A stretch of 64,000 bases of DNA from Mycolicibacter sp. MU0102 (GCF_963378105.1 NZ_OY726398.1:434001-498000); one strand, 5' to 3'; numbered from the stretch's first letter, positions 1 to 8,819 are shown. Made by a program: numbers and translations. The notes: generated by a model not told the origin, from the sequence alone.

Positions 1-761
1 GCGGGGTAGTTCAACACCGCGGTCACCGTCATGAATTCCAGCAGGTAGTCGCTGATGAAGCGCATCACCCGCTGGGCGAACGGAACCCGGGCGAACACTT
101 TCTGCAGCCACGCTGGGATCCGGAAGTCGATCTTGGGCGCCACCCAGATCGCGGTGCGCTGAAATACGGTCAGGTCGGCGACGGTCTTGGCCAGCTCCGG
201 AATCAGCTGCACCGCGGTTGCGCCGGTGCCGATCTGCCCGACCCGACGGCCGGTGAAGTCGTAGTCGTGGTCCCAGGCAGCGGTGTGCACCACCTTCCCG
301 GCGAAGCTGTCGATCCCGGCGATGTCCGGGTTGCGCGGCTGGGACAGGAAACCGGTGGCGGTGATCAGGAATCGGGCGCTTAGCGTCTTTCCGTCGCCCA
401 GGGCTACCAGCCAGCGCTCGGCGTCCTCATCCCACTGGGCACCGGCGACCGTGGTGTTGAACCGCATGTGGCGGCGCACGTCGTACTTGTCGGCGACGTG
501 CTCGGCGTAGCGCTTGATCTCCTCGCCGCGTGCGAACATCCGCGACCAGTACGGATTCGGCTCGAACCAGTACGCGTAGGTGGTCGACGGGATGTCGACG
601 GCCAGGCCGGGATAGTGATTGACGTGCCACGTTCCGCCTAGATCGCTTTCACGGTCAAGCAGCACGATGTCGTCGTAGCCGAGCTTCTTCAGCTCGATGG
701 CTGCGCCCATGCCACCGAAGCCCGCACCCACGATGACGACGTCGAACTGCTCCATACTCAT
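1..761 (-). CDS. Flavin-containing (Baeyer-Villiger-type) monooxygenase, C-terminally truncated by window edge
   Basis: This is the N-terminal 253 residues of an FAD- and NADPH-dependent monooxygenase. The gene reads off the left edge without a stop. An FAD dinucleotide-binding motif GAGFGG lies at about residues 12-17. A second GTGATA motif, expected to bind NADPH, lies near residue 177. Between them FAGKVVHTAAWD fits the Baeyer-Villiger fingerprint FxGxxxHxxxW(P/D). Such enzymes insert oxygen next to ketones or oxidise soft nucleophiles, and mycobacterial genomes carry many of them. The start is ATG at 761; a second in-frame ATG at 755 is equally possible and no clear ribosome site separates them. 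The gene diverges from the small acidic protein gene at 868. The family assignment is solid; the substrate is unknown. Confidence 0.85.
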   Translation of the reverse strand, partial: MSMEQFDVVIVGAGFGGMGAAIELKKLGYDDIVLLDRESDLGGTWHVNHYPGLAVDIPSTTYAYWFEPNPYWSRMFARGEEIKRYAEHVADKYDVRRHMRFNTTVAGAQWDEDAERWLVALGDGKTLSARFLITATGFLSQPRNPDIAGIDSFAGKVVHTAAWDHDYDFTGRRVGQIGTGATAVQLIPELAKTVADLTVFQRTAIWVAPKIDFRIPAWLQKVFARVPFAQRVMRFISDYLLEFMTVTAVLNYP

Positions 762-867
762 GAAAATTAAGGTACCTGACCCTCCGGTAACCAGCGAAGC
801 TCCCGAGGCCTCTGCGGATCGGAGACAATGGGGCTTGCACGCTGTTCACGATTGCGGGAGGGCAGCC

Positions 868-1047
868 ATGACCAGGCGCGATATTGAAGCCAGCGACGCA
901 GACTTGGCGGGCCAGGCGGTCCCGGCGCTGGAGGCTGACGACGAGACGCCGGGCCCCGAGATCTCCGCCGGTGACCACGCCGACATCGCCGATGTGGTCG
1001 AGCAGCATCGGGGTGTTCCTACCGGTGAGGACGACTACGACCGTTGA
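868..1047 (+). CDS. Small acidic hypothetical protein (59 aa)
   Basis: This short ORF has a good ribosome site (GGGAGGGC, about 4 bases before the ATG) and codes for a very acidic 59-residue protein with no membrane segment or signal peptide. It contains two similar blocks, DADLAGQAVP and ADIADVVEQH, that look like a degenerate internal repeat. From memory, small acidic proteins with repeated (E/D)AD-x-x-EQ blocks are common conserved hypotheticals in mycobacteria; no function is known to me. It lies in a short divergent gap after the monooxygenase and ends 94 bases before the ketosynthase. The ribosome site and composition make it likely to be real. Confidence 0.6.
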   Translation: MTRRDIEASDADLAGQAVPALEADDETPGPEISAGDHADIADVVEQHRGVPTGEDDYDR

Positions 1048-1141
1048 GGGCTCACCGGTGCGGGGCCGCTCTCCGGCGCCCAAGGAACGTTATGGTTAGG
1101 CGCTTTAGTTAGCTGTTGGCCTACCACCGAGAGACGTTTTC

Positions 1142-2143
1142 TTGAGCGAGATTCGCCATCCTGCGACAACCCGGCCGATCGGTCTGCTCGGGGTAGGCGC
1201 CTCTCGCCCGCCGCGGGTGGTTACCAACAACGAGATCTGCCTGCACATCGACTCCTCCGACGAATGGATCCAATCCCGCACCGGAATCAAGACGCGCCGG
1301 TTTGCCGAGGAGACCGACACCGTGGCGGGCTTGGCCATCGAGGCCGGCCGCAACGCGCTGTCCCAGGCCGGGCTCGACGGGGCTGCGGTGGATGCGGTGA
1401 TCGTCGCGACCAGCACCAACTTCCGCCAAACCCCTTCGTGTGCGCCCGCCGTCGCGGTCGCCCTCGGCGCCCACGGCGTGCCTGCCTTCGACGTGGCCAC
1501 CGGATGCGCGGGGTTCGGCTATGCGCTGGGGGTGGCGGCCGATCTGCTCCGCGGCCGGACTATCAACACCGCGTTGGTCATCGGTTCTGAAGTGCTCTCC
1601 CCGACGATCGACATGCAGGACCGCTCGAACTGCTTCATCTTCGGCGACGGAGCGGGCGCGGTCGTCGTCGGCGAGACCCCGGTGCACGGCATCGGCTCGA
1701 CGGTCTGGGGCAGTGACGGTTCGAACTGTGACGCGATCCGCCAAGACATCGACTGGATCAGCTACACCGAACAGCCGGACGGCCAGCGTCCCTTCCTGAG
1801 GATGGACGGCAGCACGGTATTCCGTTGGGCGGCTTACGAAATGAGCGGCGTCGGGAAACGGGCCATCGCGGCAGCCGGGTTGGACGCCCACGACATCGAC
1901 GTGTTCATTCCGCACCAGGCCAACAGCCGGATCAATGCGCTGATCGCCAAGAGCCTTGAGCTGCGATCCGACATCGTCGTCGCCAATGACATCGAGAACA
2001 GTGGCAACACCTCCGCGGCGTCCATCCCGCTGGCGATGGAGCAGCTGCTGTCGGCCGGCCTCGCCAAATCCGGTCAGCTGGCCCTGCTGCTGGGCTACGG
2101 TTCGGGCCTGAGTTACGCGGCCAGCGTCGTCGTCCTGCCCTGA
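1142..2143 (+). CDS. fabH: 3-oxoacyl-ACP synthase III (FabH-type ketosynthase)
   Basis: The 333-residue product is a thiolase-fold KAS III enzyme of normal length. The catalytic triad is in place: Cys122 in TGCAGFGYA, His258 in IPHQANSR and Asn289 in ENSGNTSAAS, the same numbers I recall for M. tuberculosis FabH. In mycobacteria FabH condenses a long-chain acyl-CoA from FAS-I with malonyl-AcpM, feeding the FAS-II pathway to mycolic acids. The start is TTG at 1142, preceded by GAGAGACG; it gives an N-terminus that aligns with the family. In H37Rv fabH lies elsewhere (Rv0533c), so this copy is either a relocated ortholog or a second paralog. It converges on the hydrolase gene with only 2 bases between the stop codons. 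Confidence 0.9.
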   Translation: MSEIRHPATTRPIGLLGVGASRPPRVVTNNEICLHIDSSDEWIQSRTGIKTRRFAEETDTVAGLAIEAGRNALSQAGLDGAAVDAVIVATSTNFRQTPSCAPAVAVALGAHGVPAFDVATGCAGFGYALGVAADLLRGRTINTALVIGSEVLSPTIDMQDRSNCFIFGDGAGAVVVGETPVHGIGSTVWGSDGSNCDAIRQDIDWISYTEQPDGQRPFLRMDGSTVFRWAAYEMSGVGKRAIAAAGLDAHDIDVFIPHQANSRINALIAKSLELRSDIVVANDIENSGNTSAASIPLAMEQLLSAGLAKSGQLALLLGYGSGLSYAASVVVLP

Positions 2144-2145
2144 CC

Positions 2146-2772
2146 TCAGCCGAGCAGGCGTAGCGCCGCATCGACCGCCAGCACCGGCACGTCCAACATC
2201 TTGGATGCCAGATCATGGCGGGCGCCGGTGATCTCGACGACCTCGTGCGGAGCGGGAATCAGCGCGGCGGCAGCGCGAATCTCGGCGCCGGTGCCAAAGC
2301 TGTCCGAGCTGCCGTGGGTGAACACCGTCGGTACGCCGATCTGGGGCAGGTGCTCGGTGCGGGCACGCTCGGGCTTCCCCGGCGGGTGCAGCGGATAGGA
2401 GAACAGGGTTAGCAGGTCGACCGCAACGTCGCCGGCCGCCACCACCATCGAGGTCTGCCGGCCGCCGTAGGAATGTCCGCCGACGATCAGCGGACCTTCG
2501 GCCAGGCCGCGGGCATACTCGATCGCCTCGGTGATGCCCTCCCGGTCGCCGGTGCCCGACCCCGACGGCGGGCCCTTGGGGCGGCGCCGCCGGAACGGCA
2601 GGTTGTAGCGGATCGCCAGGAATCCGCGACGCGACCATTCGCCACAAAGACGTTGCAGCATCGGTGAATCGCGGTCGCCGCCGGCGCCGTGCGTCAGCAA
2701 CACCACGCCGGCGGGGGTGCCGTCTGGGTGGTGCGCCAGCCCGTCCAAGCCGGCGATCTCCTGCAGGCTCAC
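2146..2772 (-). CDS. Alpha/beta hydrolase, dienelactone-hydrolase-like (Rv0421c-like)
   Basis: This 208-residue cytoplasmic alpha/beta hydrolase has the oxyanion segment LLTHGAGGD near the N-terminus, the nucleophile elbow GGHSYGG, an acidic residue in HGSSDSFG and a late catalytic His in GARHD. The start is the GTG at 2772, which overlaps the thiD stop as GTGA, so translation is probably coupled. A longer reading upstream would lie inside thiD. It is the third gene of a thiC-thiD-hydrolase operon under the TPP riboswitch, matching the order Rv0423c-Rv0422c-Rv0421c. A link to thiamine metabolism is suggested only by position; the substrate is unknown. Confidence 0.85.
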   Translation of the reverse strand: MSLQEIAGLDGLAHHPDGTPAGVVLLTHGAGGDRDSPMLQRLCGEWSRRGFLAIRYNLPFRRRRPKGPPSGSGTGDREGITEAIEYARGLAEGPLIVGGHSYGGRQTSMVVAAGDVAVDLLTLFSYPLHPPGKPERARTEHLPQIGVPTVFTHGSSDSFGTGAEIRAAAALIPAPHEVVEITGARHDLASKMLDVPVLAVDAALRLLG

Positions 2773-3608
2773 GAGGCGTCCAGCCCCAGCCGGAACAATG
2801 GTGAGACGGGGCCGTGGCCGTGGCCCAGCGGGTAGGCGGCACGTAGGCACTCGGTAACCCAGCGCTTGGCGAACGCCACCGCGTCCGGAACGGACAACCC
2901 GTGGGCCAGGGCGGCCGCCGAGGCCGCCGCGAGCGTGTCTCCGGCGCCGTGGTCGTCGCCGGTGGCCACCCGCGGCCCAGGGAACTCCAGAAAATCCTTG
3001 CCGTCGTAGAGCAGGTCCGGGCTGTGCTCCGCAGAGGGCAGATGCCCGCCCTTGACCAGTGCCCACTGTGGACCCAACGCATGCAGCGCACGTGCGGCCG
3101 CACGCTGGGACGCGGCGTCGACCACATCGATACCGACCAGCAACCGTACTTCGTGCAGGTTCGGGGTCACCAGGGTCGCGAGCGGAAAAAGACTGTCGCG
3201 CAACGCGTCCAGCGCCGATGACGCCAGCAGTGCGTCACCGTGCATGGACGCCGACACCGGATCGACCACCAACGGGATCGTCAGGCCGAGTTCTCGCCAG
3301 GTCGCGGCCACCGCGGTGATGATCTGCGTCGACGCCAGCATCCCGGTCTTGGCGGCCTGGATCCCTATATCGGGCACCACCGCCATGATCTGGGCGGCGA
3401 CGGCTTCGGCGGGAATCTCATGAAAGCTCTTGACTCCCACGGTGTTCTGCACCGTCACAGCGGTAACCGCGACGCAGGCATGCACCCCGAGCAGCGCACA
3501 CGTGCGCATGTCGGCCTGAATGCCCGCGCCTCCACCGGAGTCCGAACCGGCAACAGTGAGTACCCGTAGCGGCGTCGCCCCCGGCGGGGCCAGTGGCAGG
3601 AAACCCAC
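2769..3608 (-). CDS. thiD: Hydroxymethylpyrimidine/phosphomethylpyrimidine kinase ThiD
   Basis: ThiD phosphorylates HMP and HMP-phosphate to HMP-pyrophosphate, the pyrimidine half of thiamine. The 279-residue reading has the ribokinase-fold signature GSDSGGGAGIQAD near the N-terminus, VKGGH in the middle and GDDHGAGDTLAAA, the ATP and anion-hole motif, near the C-terminus. The start is chosen at GTG 3608, giving VGFLPLAPPG, to match the usual N-terminus. In-frame GTGs at 3665 and 3662, touching the thiC stop, would add about 19 residues and cannot be excluded. The stop overlaps the start of the hydrolase. Expression is expected to follow thiC and the TPP riboswitch. Confidence 0.93.
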   Translation of the reverse strand: MGFLPLAPPGATPLRVLTVAGSDSGGGAGIQADMRTCALLGVHACVAVTAVTVQNTVGVKSFHEIPAEAVAAQIMAVVPDIGIQAAKTGMLASTQIITAVAATWRELGLTIPLVVDPVSASMHGDALLASSALDALRDSLFPLATLVTPNLHEVRLLVGIDVVDAASQRAAARALHALGPQWALVKGGHLPSAEHSPDLLYDGKDFLEFPGPRVATGDDHGAGDTLAAASAAALAHGLSVPDAVAFAKRWVTECLRAAYPLGHGHGPVSPLFRLGLDAS

Positions 3609-3664
3609 TGTGCTGGATGAGTGGCGACCCGCTTCGCCCGGCTCCGCCGCGCTTGCGATCACCA

Positions 3665-5308
<1,644 letters not shown>

Positions 5309-5317
5309 AGTTCTTCC

Positions 5318-5402
5318 TCTCCCTTGCCGGCATGACCCGGTCAGGTTCGTACGGTCGACGGCCCCGGCCGTCCTCTCAGCGCACTGGTTGCGCTCCCGCG
5401 GT
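5318..5402 (-). promoter_or_regulatory. TPP riboswitch upstream of thiC
   Basis: On the minus strand the leader carries the conserved TPP aptamer (THI box) pieces in order: CGGGAGC, then CTGAGAGG, then ACGAACCTGACCGGGTCATG, then CCGGCAAGGG. The ribosome site GGGAGAGGAAG of thiC follows directly, so ligand binding most likely hides it, which is translational control. No terminator with a U-run is visible between aptamer and gene. The ends are approximate. Confidence 0.93.
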
Positions 5403-5491
5403 TTTTGCGATCTGTGCACTGGCGATTCGTGCACTGCCACGCTATCGCAGCGCAGCAGCCGGCGTAAGCCGCTGCGGATGCCGGAAATGAA

Positions 5492-5520
5492 TTAGGTAAC
5501 TGATCATTTGCTTAGCTAAC
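5492..5520 (+). promoter_or_regulatory. Direct repeats TTAGgTAAC / TTAGcTAAC upstream of the MFS gene
   Basis: TTAGGTAAC (5492-5500) and TTAGCTAAC (5512-5520) are spaced exactly 20 bases apart, two helical turns. A third partial copy, TTAGCT, lies nearer the gene. The stretch is AT-rich against a GC-rich background and sits about 35 bases before the start codon. This looks like a tandem repressor or activator site. The regulator is not recognisable nearby. Confidence 0.45.
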
Positions 5521-5554
5521 ATATGCGCCCGGGGCAGAGTTAGCTGGGAGAGTC

Positions 5555-7312
5555 ATGACGGCGCAGATAGAGCAGGTGAGCACCGACGTCGCGGACCCGG
5601 GCGCGGTCGCCACCGCTCGCCGCCGGCTGCGCTACGACCGCGACCACCCGCGCTACAAGTGGGTCGCGCTGTCCAACACCACGCTGGGTGTCCTGCTGGC
5701 GACCATCAACGGCTCGATCGTGCTGATCTCGATGCCGGCGATCTTCCGGGGTATCGGACTGAACCCGTTGGAGCCCGCGAACGTCAGCTACCTGCTGTGG
5801 ATGTTGATGGGTTATCTGCTGGTCTCGGCTGTGCTGGTGGTGTTCTTCGGCCGGCTCGGCGACATGTTCGGCAGGGTGCGCATCTACAACCTGGGCTTCG
5901 TGGTGTTCACCGTCGCGGCGATCGCGCTGTCGATCGATCCGTTCGATATGGGCCGCGGTGCCCAGTGGCTGATCGCGTGGCGGGTGGTGCAGGGTGTCGG
6001 CGGGGCGATGCTGATGGCCTCGTCCTCAGCGATCCTCACCGACGCGTTCCCGGCCAATCAGCGCGGCATGGCGCTGGGTGTCAACCAGGTGGCCGCGGTT
6101 GCCGGGTCCTTTGTGGGCCTGCTGATTGGCGGCGTGCTCTCGGAATGGGACTGGCGGGCGGTGTTCTGGGTCGGGGTGCCGATCGGAGTGTTGGGCACGA
6201 TCTGGTCGGTGCGCTCGCTGCACGAACTCGGTGAACGGGCGCCGGCGAAGCTGGACTGGGCGGGCACCGCGACGCTCGGGCTGGGCCTGACCGTGGTGCT
6301 GACCGCCATCACATACAGCATTCAGCCGCATGGGTCGTCGCCGACCAGCTGGGCCAGCCCGGCCGTGCTGGGTTCGCTGGGGCTCGGGGTGGCGCTGTTG
6401 GTGCTGTTCTGCCTCATCGAGCTACGGGTTGCCTCGCCGCTGCTGGACGTGCGGCTCTTCACGATTCCGGCGTTCGGAATGGCCAACGCGGCAGGCCTGC
6501 TGTCGGCGATCGGGCGCGGCGGTATGCAGTTCATGCTGATCATCTGGCTGCAGGGCATCTGGCTGCCGCTGCACGGCTACAGCTACGAATCGACGCCGCT
6601 GTGGGCGGGTATCTATCTGCTGCCCATGACGGCCGGGTTCCTGTTGGCCGGTCCGGTGGCCGGTTCGTTGTCGGATCGCCGCGGTGCCCGTCCGTTCACG
6701 GTCGGCGGCATGGTGCTGATGGCGGCGACGTTCGTGGGACTGGTGCTGCTTCCGGTGAACTTCGACTACCGGGTGTTCGCGGCGCTGGTGTTCCTCAACG
6801 GCCTGGGGGGCGGGATCTTCACGGCGCCCAACAGTGCCGTGGTCATGTCCAGCGTCCCGGCCGACCAGCGTGGTGCGGCGTCGGGCGTGCGGGCCACGTT
6901 CTTCAATGCGGGCACGTCACTGTCGATCGGCATCTTCTTCTCGCTGATGGTGATCGGGCTGGCCAACACCTTGCCGGCGGCCCTGGGAGCCGGGTTGCAG
7001 CAGCAGGGCGTCTCTGCCGGTGTCGCCGAGCAGGTGGCCAACACCCCGCCGGTGGGCAGCCTGTTCGCGGCGTTTCTGGGCTACAACCCGATTGGTGAGC
7101 TGCTGGCACCGTCGGGTGCGTTGGCCGCGCCCGGTGTTGATGCCGAGGCGTTGACCGGACACAGCTTCTTCCCGCAGCTCATCTCCGGGCCGTTCCATAG
7201 CGGTCTCGCGGTGGTCTTTGCCGCTGCGGCGGTGATGATGCTGCTCGGGGCGCTCGCATCGTGGCGGACGCCGGGGCACTACGCCGTCGAGCCGGCGAAT
7301 CTGCGGGACTGA
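5555..7312 (+). CDS. MFS multidrug exporter, DHA2/EmrB-QacA type (Rv1877-like)
   Basis: This 585-residue integral membrane protein is of a size fitting 14 transmembrane segments. The major facilitator loop motif GRLGDMFGRVR follows the second or third segment. The export-type motif C region is represented by VQGVGGAMLMASSSAIL. The sequence strongly recalls H37Rv Rv1877 (LLATINGSIVLISMPAIFRG near the N-terminus), a proton-driven drug exporter family. The start ATG 5555 has GGGAG upstream. It stands alone in transcription and is absent at this place in H37Rv, so it is part of an accessory insertion between thiC and the ctpH operon. The natural substrate cannot be told. Confidence 0.9.
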   Translation: MTAQIEQVSTDVADPGAVATARRRLRYDRDHPRYKWVALSNTTLGVLLATINGSIVLISMPAIFRGIGLNPLEPANVSYLLWMLMGYLLVSAVLVVFFGRLGDMFGRVRIYNLGFVVFTVAAIALSIDPFDMGRGAQWLIAWRVVQGVGGAMLMASSSAILTDAFPANQRGMALGVNQVAAVAGSFVGLLIGGVLSEWDWRAVFWVGVPIGVLGTIWSVRSLHELGERAPAKLDWAGTATLGLGLTVVLTAITYSIQPHGSSPTSWASPAVLGSLGLGVALLVLFCLIELRVASPLLDVRLFTIPAFGMANAAGLLSAIGRGGMQFMLIIWLQGIWLPLHGYSYESTPLWAGIYLLPMTAGFLLAGPVAGSLSDRRGARPFTVGGMVLMAATFVGLVLLPVNFDYRVFAALVFLNGLGGGIFTAPNSAVVMSSVPADQRGAASGVRATFFNAGTSLSIGIFFSLMVIGLANTLPAALGAGLQQQGVSAGVAEQVANTPPVGSLFAAFLGYNPIGELLAPSGALAAPGVDAEALTGHSFFPQLISGPFHSGLAVVFAAAAVMMLLGALASWRTPGHYAVEPANLRD

Positions 7313-7479
7313 ACACGCCGCCACCGCGCCGCGAAGCCCACGCAACTGGTTTCGGTAGCAATCACCAGGTGTAATCGCCATTGTTGGTCGGGTGGCGCTG
7401 GATTCGGTGACCGATCGCCGAGCAGAGGCGATCCCGGTGACTGCAGGGTCTGCGCCTCCGTGCACACTTCCGCCAGAAT

Positions 7480-7538
7480 GTAGTTGACAATGCAACTAGA
7501 ATGCCCCTAACCTCTGGGGTAGTTGACTAAGCAACTAC
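7480..7538 (+). promoter_or_regulatory. Twin palindromic operators of the DoxX gene (MarR-type)
   Basis: Two near-identical 20-bp palindromes are seen: GTAGTTG-ACAATG-CAACTAG at 7480-7499 and the perfect GTAGTTG-ACTAAG-CAACTAC at 7519-7538. They are 39 bases apart, and the first overlaps a consensus -35 hexamer TTGACA (7484-7489). Symmetric sites of this size that cover the promoter and the transcribed start are typical of MarR or similar winged-helix repressors. The second lies 22 bases before the start codon. Confidence 0.75.
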
Positions 7539-7560
7539 AAAATCTGGAAAGGGGTCCGTC

Positions 7561-7986
7561 GTGGACATCGTGATACTGATCGGCCGAATCCTGTTCGGTG
7601 CCGTGTTCGTCGGCGGGGCGCTGGGGCACTTCACCCAGACCGCCGCGATGGCCGCCTACACCGAAAGCAAGGGCATCAAGCCCGGCAAGCTCGCGGTGCT
7701 GGGCTCGGGCGCGTGGATGCTCACCGGCGCGGCCTTGGTCATCGCGGGTGCATGGGCGGATCTCGGCGCGCTGATGCTGGCGGCCTTCCTGCTGCCGACG
7801 GCGTTCGTCATGCATCCGTTCTGGAACGAGGGGGACCCGCAGGTCAAGGCCGGCGAGCAGATCCACTTCAACAAGGACGTGTCGCTGGCCGGCGCCGCCC
7901 TGGCGCTGTTCGGCTTCTTCGTCACCGCCGGTGCCGGCACCGGACTGCAGCTGACCGGACCGTTGTTCGCGTCGCTGGCAGGCTGA
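7561..7986 (+). CDS. DoxX family membrane protein
   Basis: This 141-residue protein has four predicted transmembrane segments. It shows the DoxX-family layout: GRILFGAVFVGGALGHF at the N-terminus, MHPFWNE in the loop after segment three, and HFNKDVSLAGAALAL before the last segment. The start is GTG 7561 behind GGAAAGGGG. DoxX proteins are linked to thiol or quinone stress in several bacteria, and Bacillus MhqP is a DoxX protein under the MarR-type repressor MhqR. The twin palindrome in this promoter therefore suggests induction by electrophiles or quinones. No regulator gene is adjacent. The family call is strong; the role is inference. Confidence 0.88.
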   Translation: MDIVILIGRILFGAVFVGGALGHFTQTAAMAAYTESKGIKPGKLAVLGSGAWMLTGAALVIAGAWADLGALMLAAFLLPTAFVMHPFWNEGDPQVKAGEQIHFNKDVSLAGAALALFGFFVTAGAGTGLQLTGPLFASLAG

Positions 7987-8009
7987 GTCGAACCGCCGCT
8001 AGGCCCCGC

Positions 8010-8044
8010 GGCCCGGCTCTGCGCGTTGGTCGCAGAACCGGGCC
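8010..8044 (+). terminator. GC-rich hairpin after the DoxX gene
   Basis: GGCCCGG at 8010-8016 pairs perfectly with CCGGGCC at 8038-8044, and the inside can pair further (CTGCG with CGCAG). It begins 23 bases after the DoxX stop. There is no U-run after it, as is common for mycobacterial hairpins, so termination is probable but not certain. Confidence 0.5.
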
Positions 8045-8154
8045 GTGACGGTCTCATTCTGGTACCAAAGTGACTGGTGTGACACCTCGTGCGCAGGGGG
8101 TTTGACGGTATCGCTGCACGTCAGAGACCCTCGACACACCTGAATGGGGTCGAG

Positions 8155-8183
8155 TTGACCGCACCCCATCGGTGAGGCACTAT
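8155..8183 (+). promoter_or_regulatory. Probable promoter of the M-box leader
   Basis: TTGACC at 8155-8160 and CACTAT at 8178-8183 are separated by 17 bases. They would start transcription near 8190, a few bases before the first helix of the M-box aptamer at 8196. The agreement of the two positions is the main support. Confidence 0.45.
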
Positions 8184-8195
8184 GGAGCGTGCAAG

Positions 8196-8356
8196 CACCT
8201 CGTTAGGTGAGGCGTCTGCACGGACATAGGCCACTGACCCCGAACGTCGAAAGACGCCCCGGGTCAGGACAGCTCCTCCCGGCTTAAGGGTTGAGCCCAA
8301 GTGGCTTCCTGAATAGGGACACGCCGTGCAGTGCCGAAGCTCTGACGAGAGGGGTG
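8196..8356 (+). promoter_or_regulatory. M-box (ykoK-type) Mg2+ riboswitch
   Basis: The conserved M-box pieces occur in order: CTCGTTAGGTGAGGC at the start, then GACCCCGAACGTCGAAAGACG, the L5-like segment AGGACAGCTCC, a long helix with GGCTTAAGGG, and the closing GTGCCGAAGCTCTGACGAG. The closing helix forms between CACCTCGT (8196-8203) and ACGAGAGGGGTG (8345-8356). This is the aptamer that senses Mg2+ in many bacteria and controls Mg2+ homeostasis genes. Mycobacteria are known to carry M-boxes. Downstream are two hairpins, an upstream ORF and a small protein gene. Confidence 0.88.
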
Positions 8357-8361
8357 CGGTC

Positions 8362-8424
8362 TTCCGACAGTCGTCGGAGCTGCCCTCCTAAGCATGCGGT
8401 GAAACCGGCGCGCCTCTGCGCGCC
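8362..8424 (+). promoter_or_regulatory. Two hairpins between the M-box and the upstream ORF (expression platform)
   Basis: Hairpin one is TCCGAC-AGTC-GTCGGA (8363-8378, with a possible extra G-U pair). Hairpin two is GGCGCGC-CTCT-GCGCGCC (8407-8424), a perfect 7-bp GC stem. Neither is followed by a U-run. They sit between the aptamer and the ribosome site of the upstream ORF, where a switch could act on elongation, Rho access or translation. Confidence 0.5.
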
Positions 8425-8450
8425 CGCGACCGAGAGGAGGTGAGGGACGA

Positions 8451-8531
8451 ATGAGTTCCGGTGATAGTCCGAGCCGATATCTGACATCTGTTCCGTCCCC
8501 ATCCGAACGGTCGCATACCGCCTCCAGCTGA
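8451..8531 (+). CDS. Upstream ORF in the M-box leader (26 aa)
   Basis: ATG 8451 follows a strong ribosome site (GAGAGGAGGTGAGGG) and opens a 26-residue reading frame, rich in Ser and Pro, that ends at the TGA 8529-8531. It lies between the riboswitch and the 64-aa gene. The site is better than that of many full genes here, so translation is likely. It may be a leader peptide whose translation tunes expression of the next gene. The peptide sequence itself shows no domain. Confidence 0.5.
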   Translation: MSSGDSPSRYLTSVPSPSERSHTASS

Positions 8532-8589
8532 GCCACGACTCCGGCCTCCAGCTGAGCGCGTAGCACCGTTACGCGACTAGGAGGCCATC

Positions 8590-8784
8590 ATGGTTGCAAT
8601 CGCCTACACCGACATCACGGCTCCGGCCCCGCGTGCCATCAGCGCGCCGAAGACGCTGGACCGCCGTCCTGCCGCACCCACCTCGGACCCGCTGGTCGAC
8701 ATGACCAGCCGGTTGCTCAGTGGTCCGCTGCACCAGATGTACGCACTCCTGTGGCGCGTCGGAGTGCTGACCGTCAGCGACTGA
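8590..8784 (+). CDS. Small Mg2+-riboswitch-controlled protein (64 aa, Rv1535-like)
   Basis: The 64-residue reading starts at ATG 8590 with TAGGAGG five bases upstream and follows a small hairpin (CGCGTA/TACGCG, 8557-8575). The C-terminal half, LSGPLHQMYALLWRVGVLTVSD, is amphipathic and looks like the conserved part. The N-terminal half is Pro/Ala-rich. From memory it resembles H37Rv Rv1535, a small protein also placed behind an M-box; this was not checked by alignment. No enzyme motif is present. A role in Mg2+ limitation follows from the leader only. It converges on the Rv0424c-like gene. Confidence 0.7.
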   Translation: MVAIAYTDITAPAPRAISAPKTLDRRPAAPTSDPLVDMTSRLLSGPLHQMYALLWRVGVLTVSD

Positions 8785-8819
8785 GCTCAACCGACTGCTC
8801 GCGCTCTGATAGACGTCTC

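Noticed and set aside
5309..5440. N-terminal extension of ThiC upstream of 5308
   Set aside because: It would translate the TPP aptamer, and the ATG at 5308 has the ribosome site.
7313..7470. Possible small gene between the MFS and DoxX genes
   Set aside because: Short frames lack ribosome sites and typical codon use; apart from the operators further right, I see nothing in this stretch.
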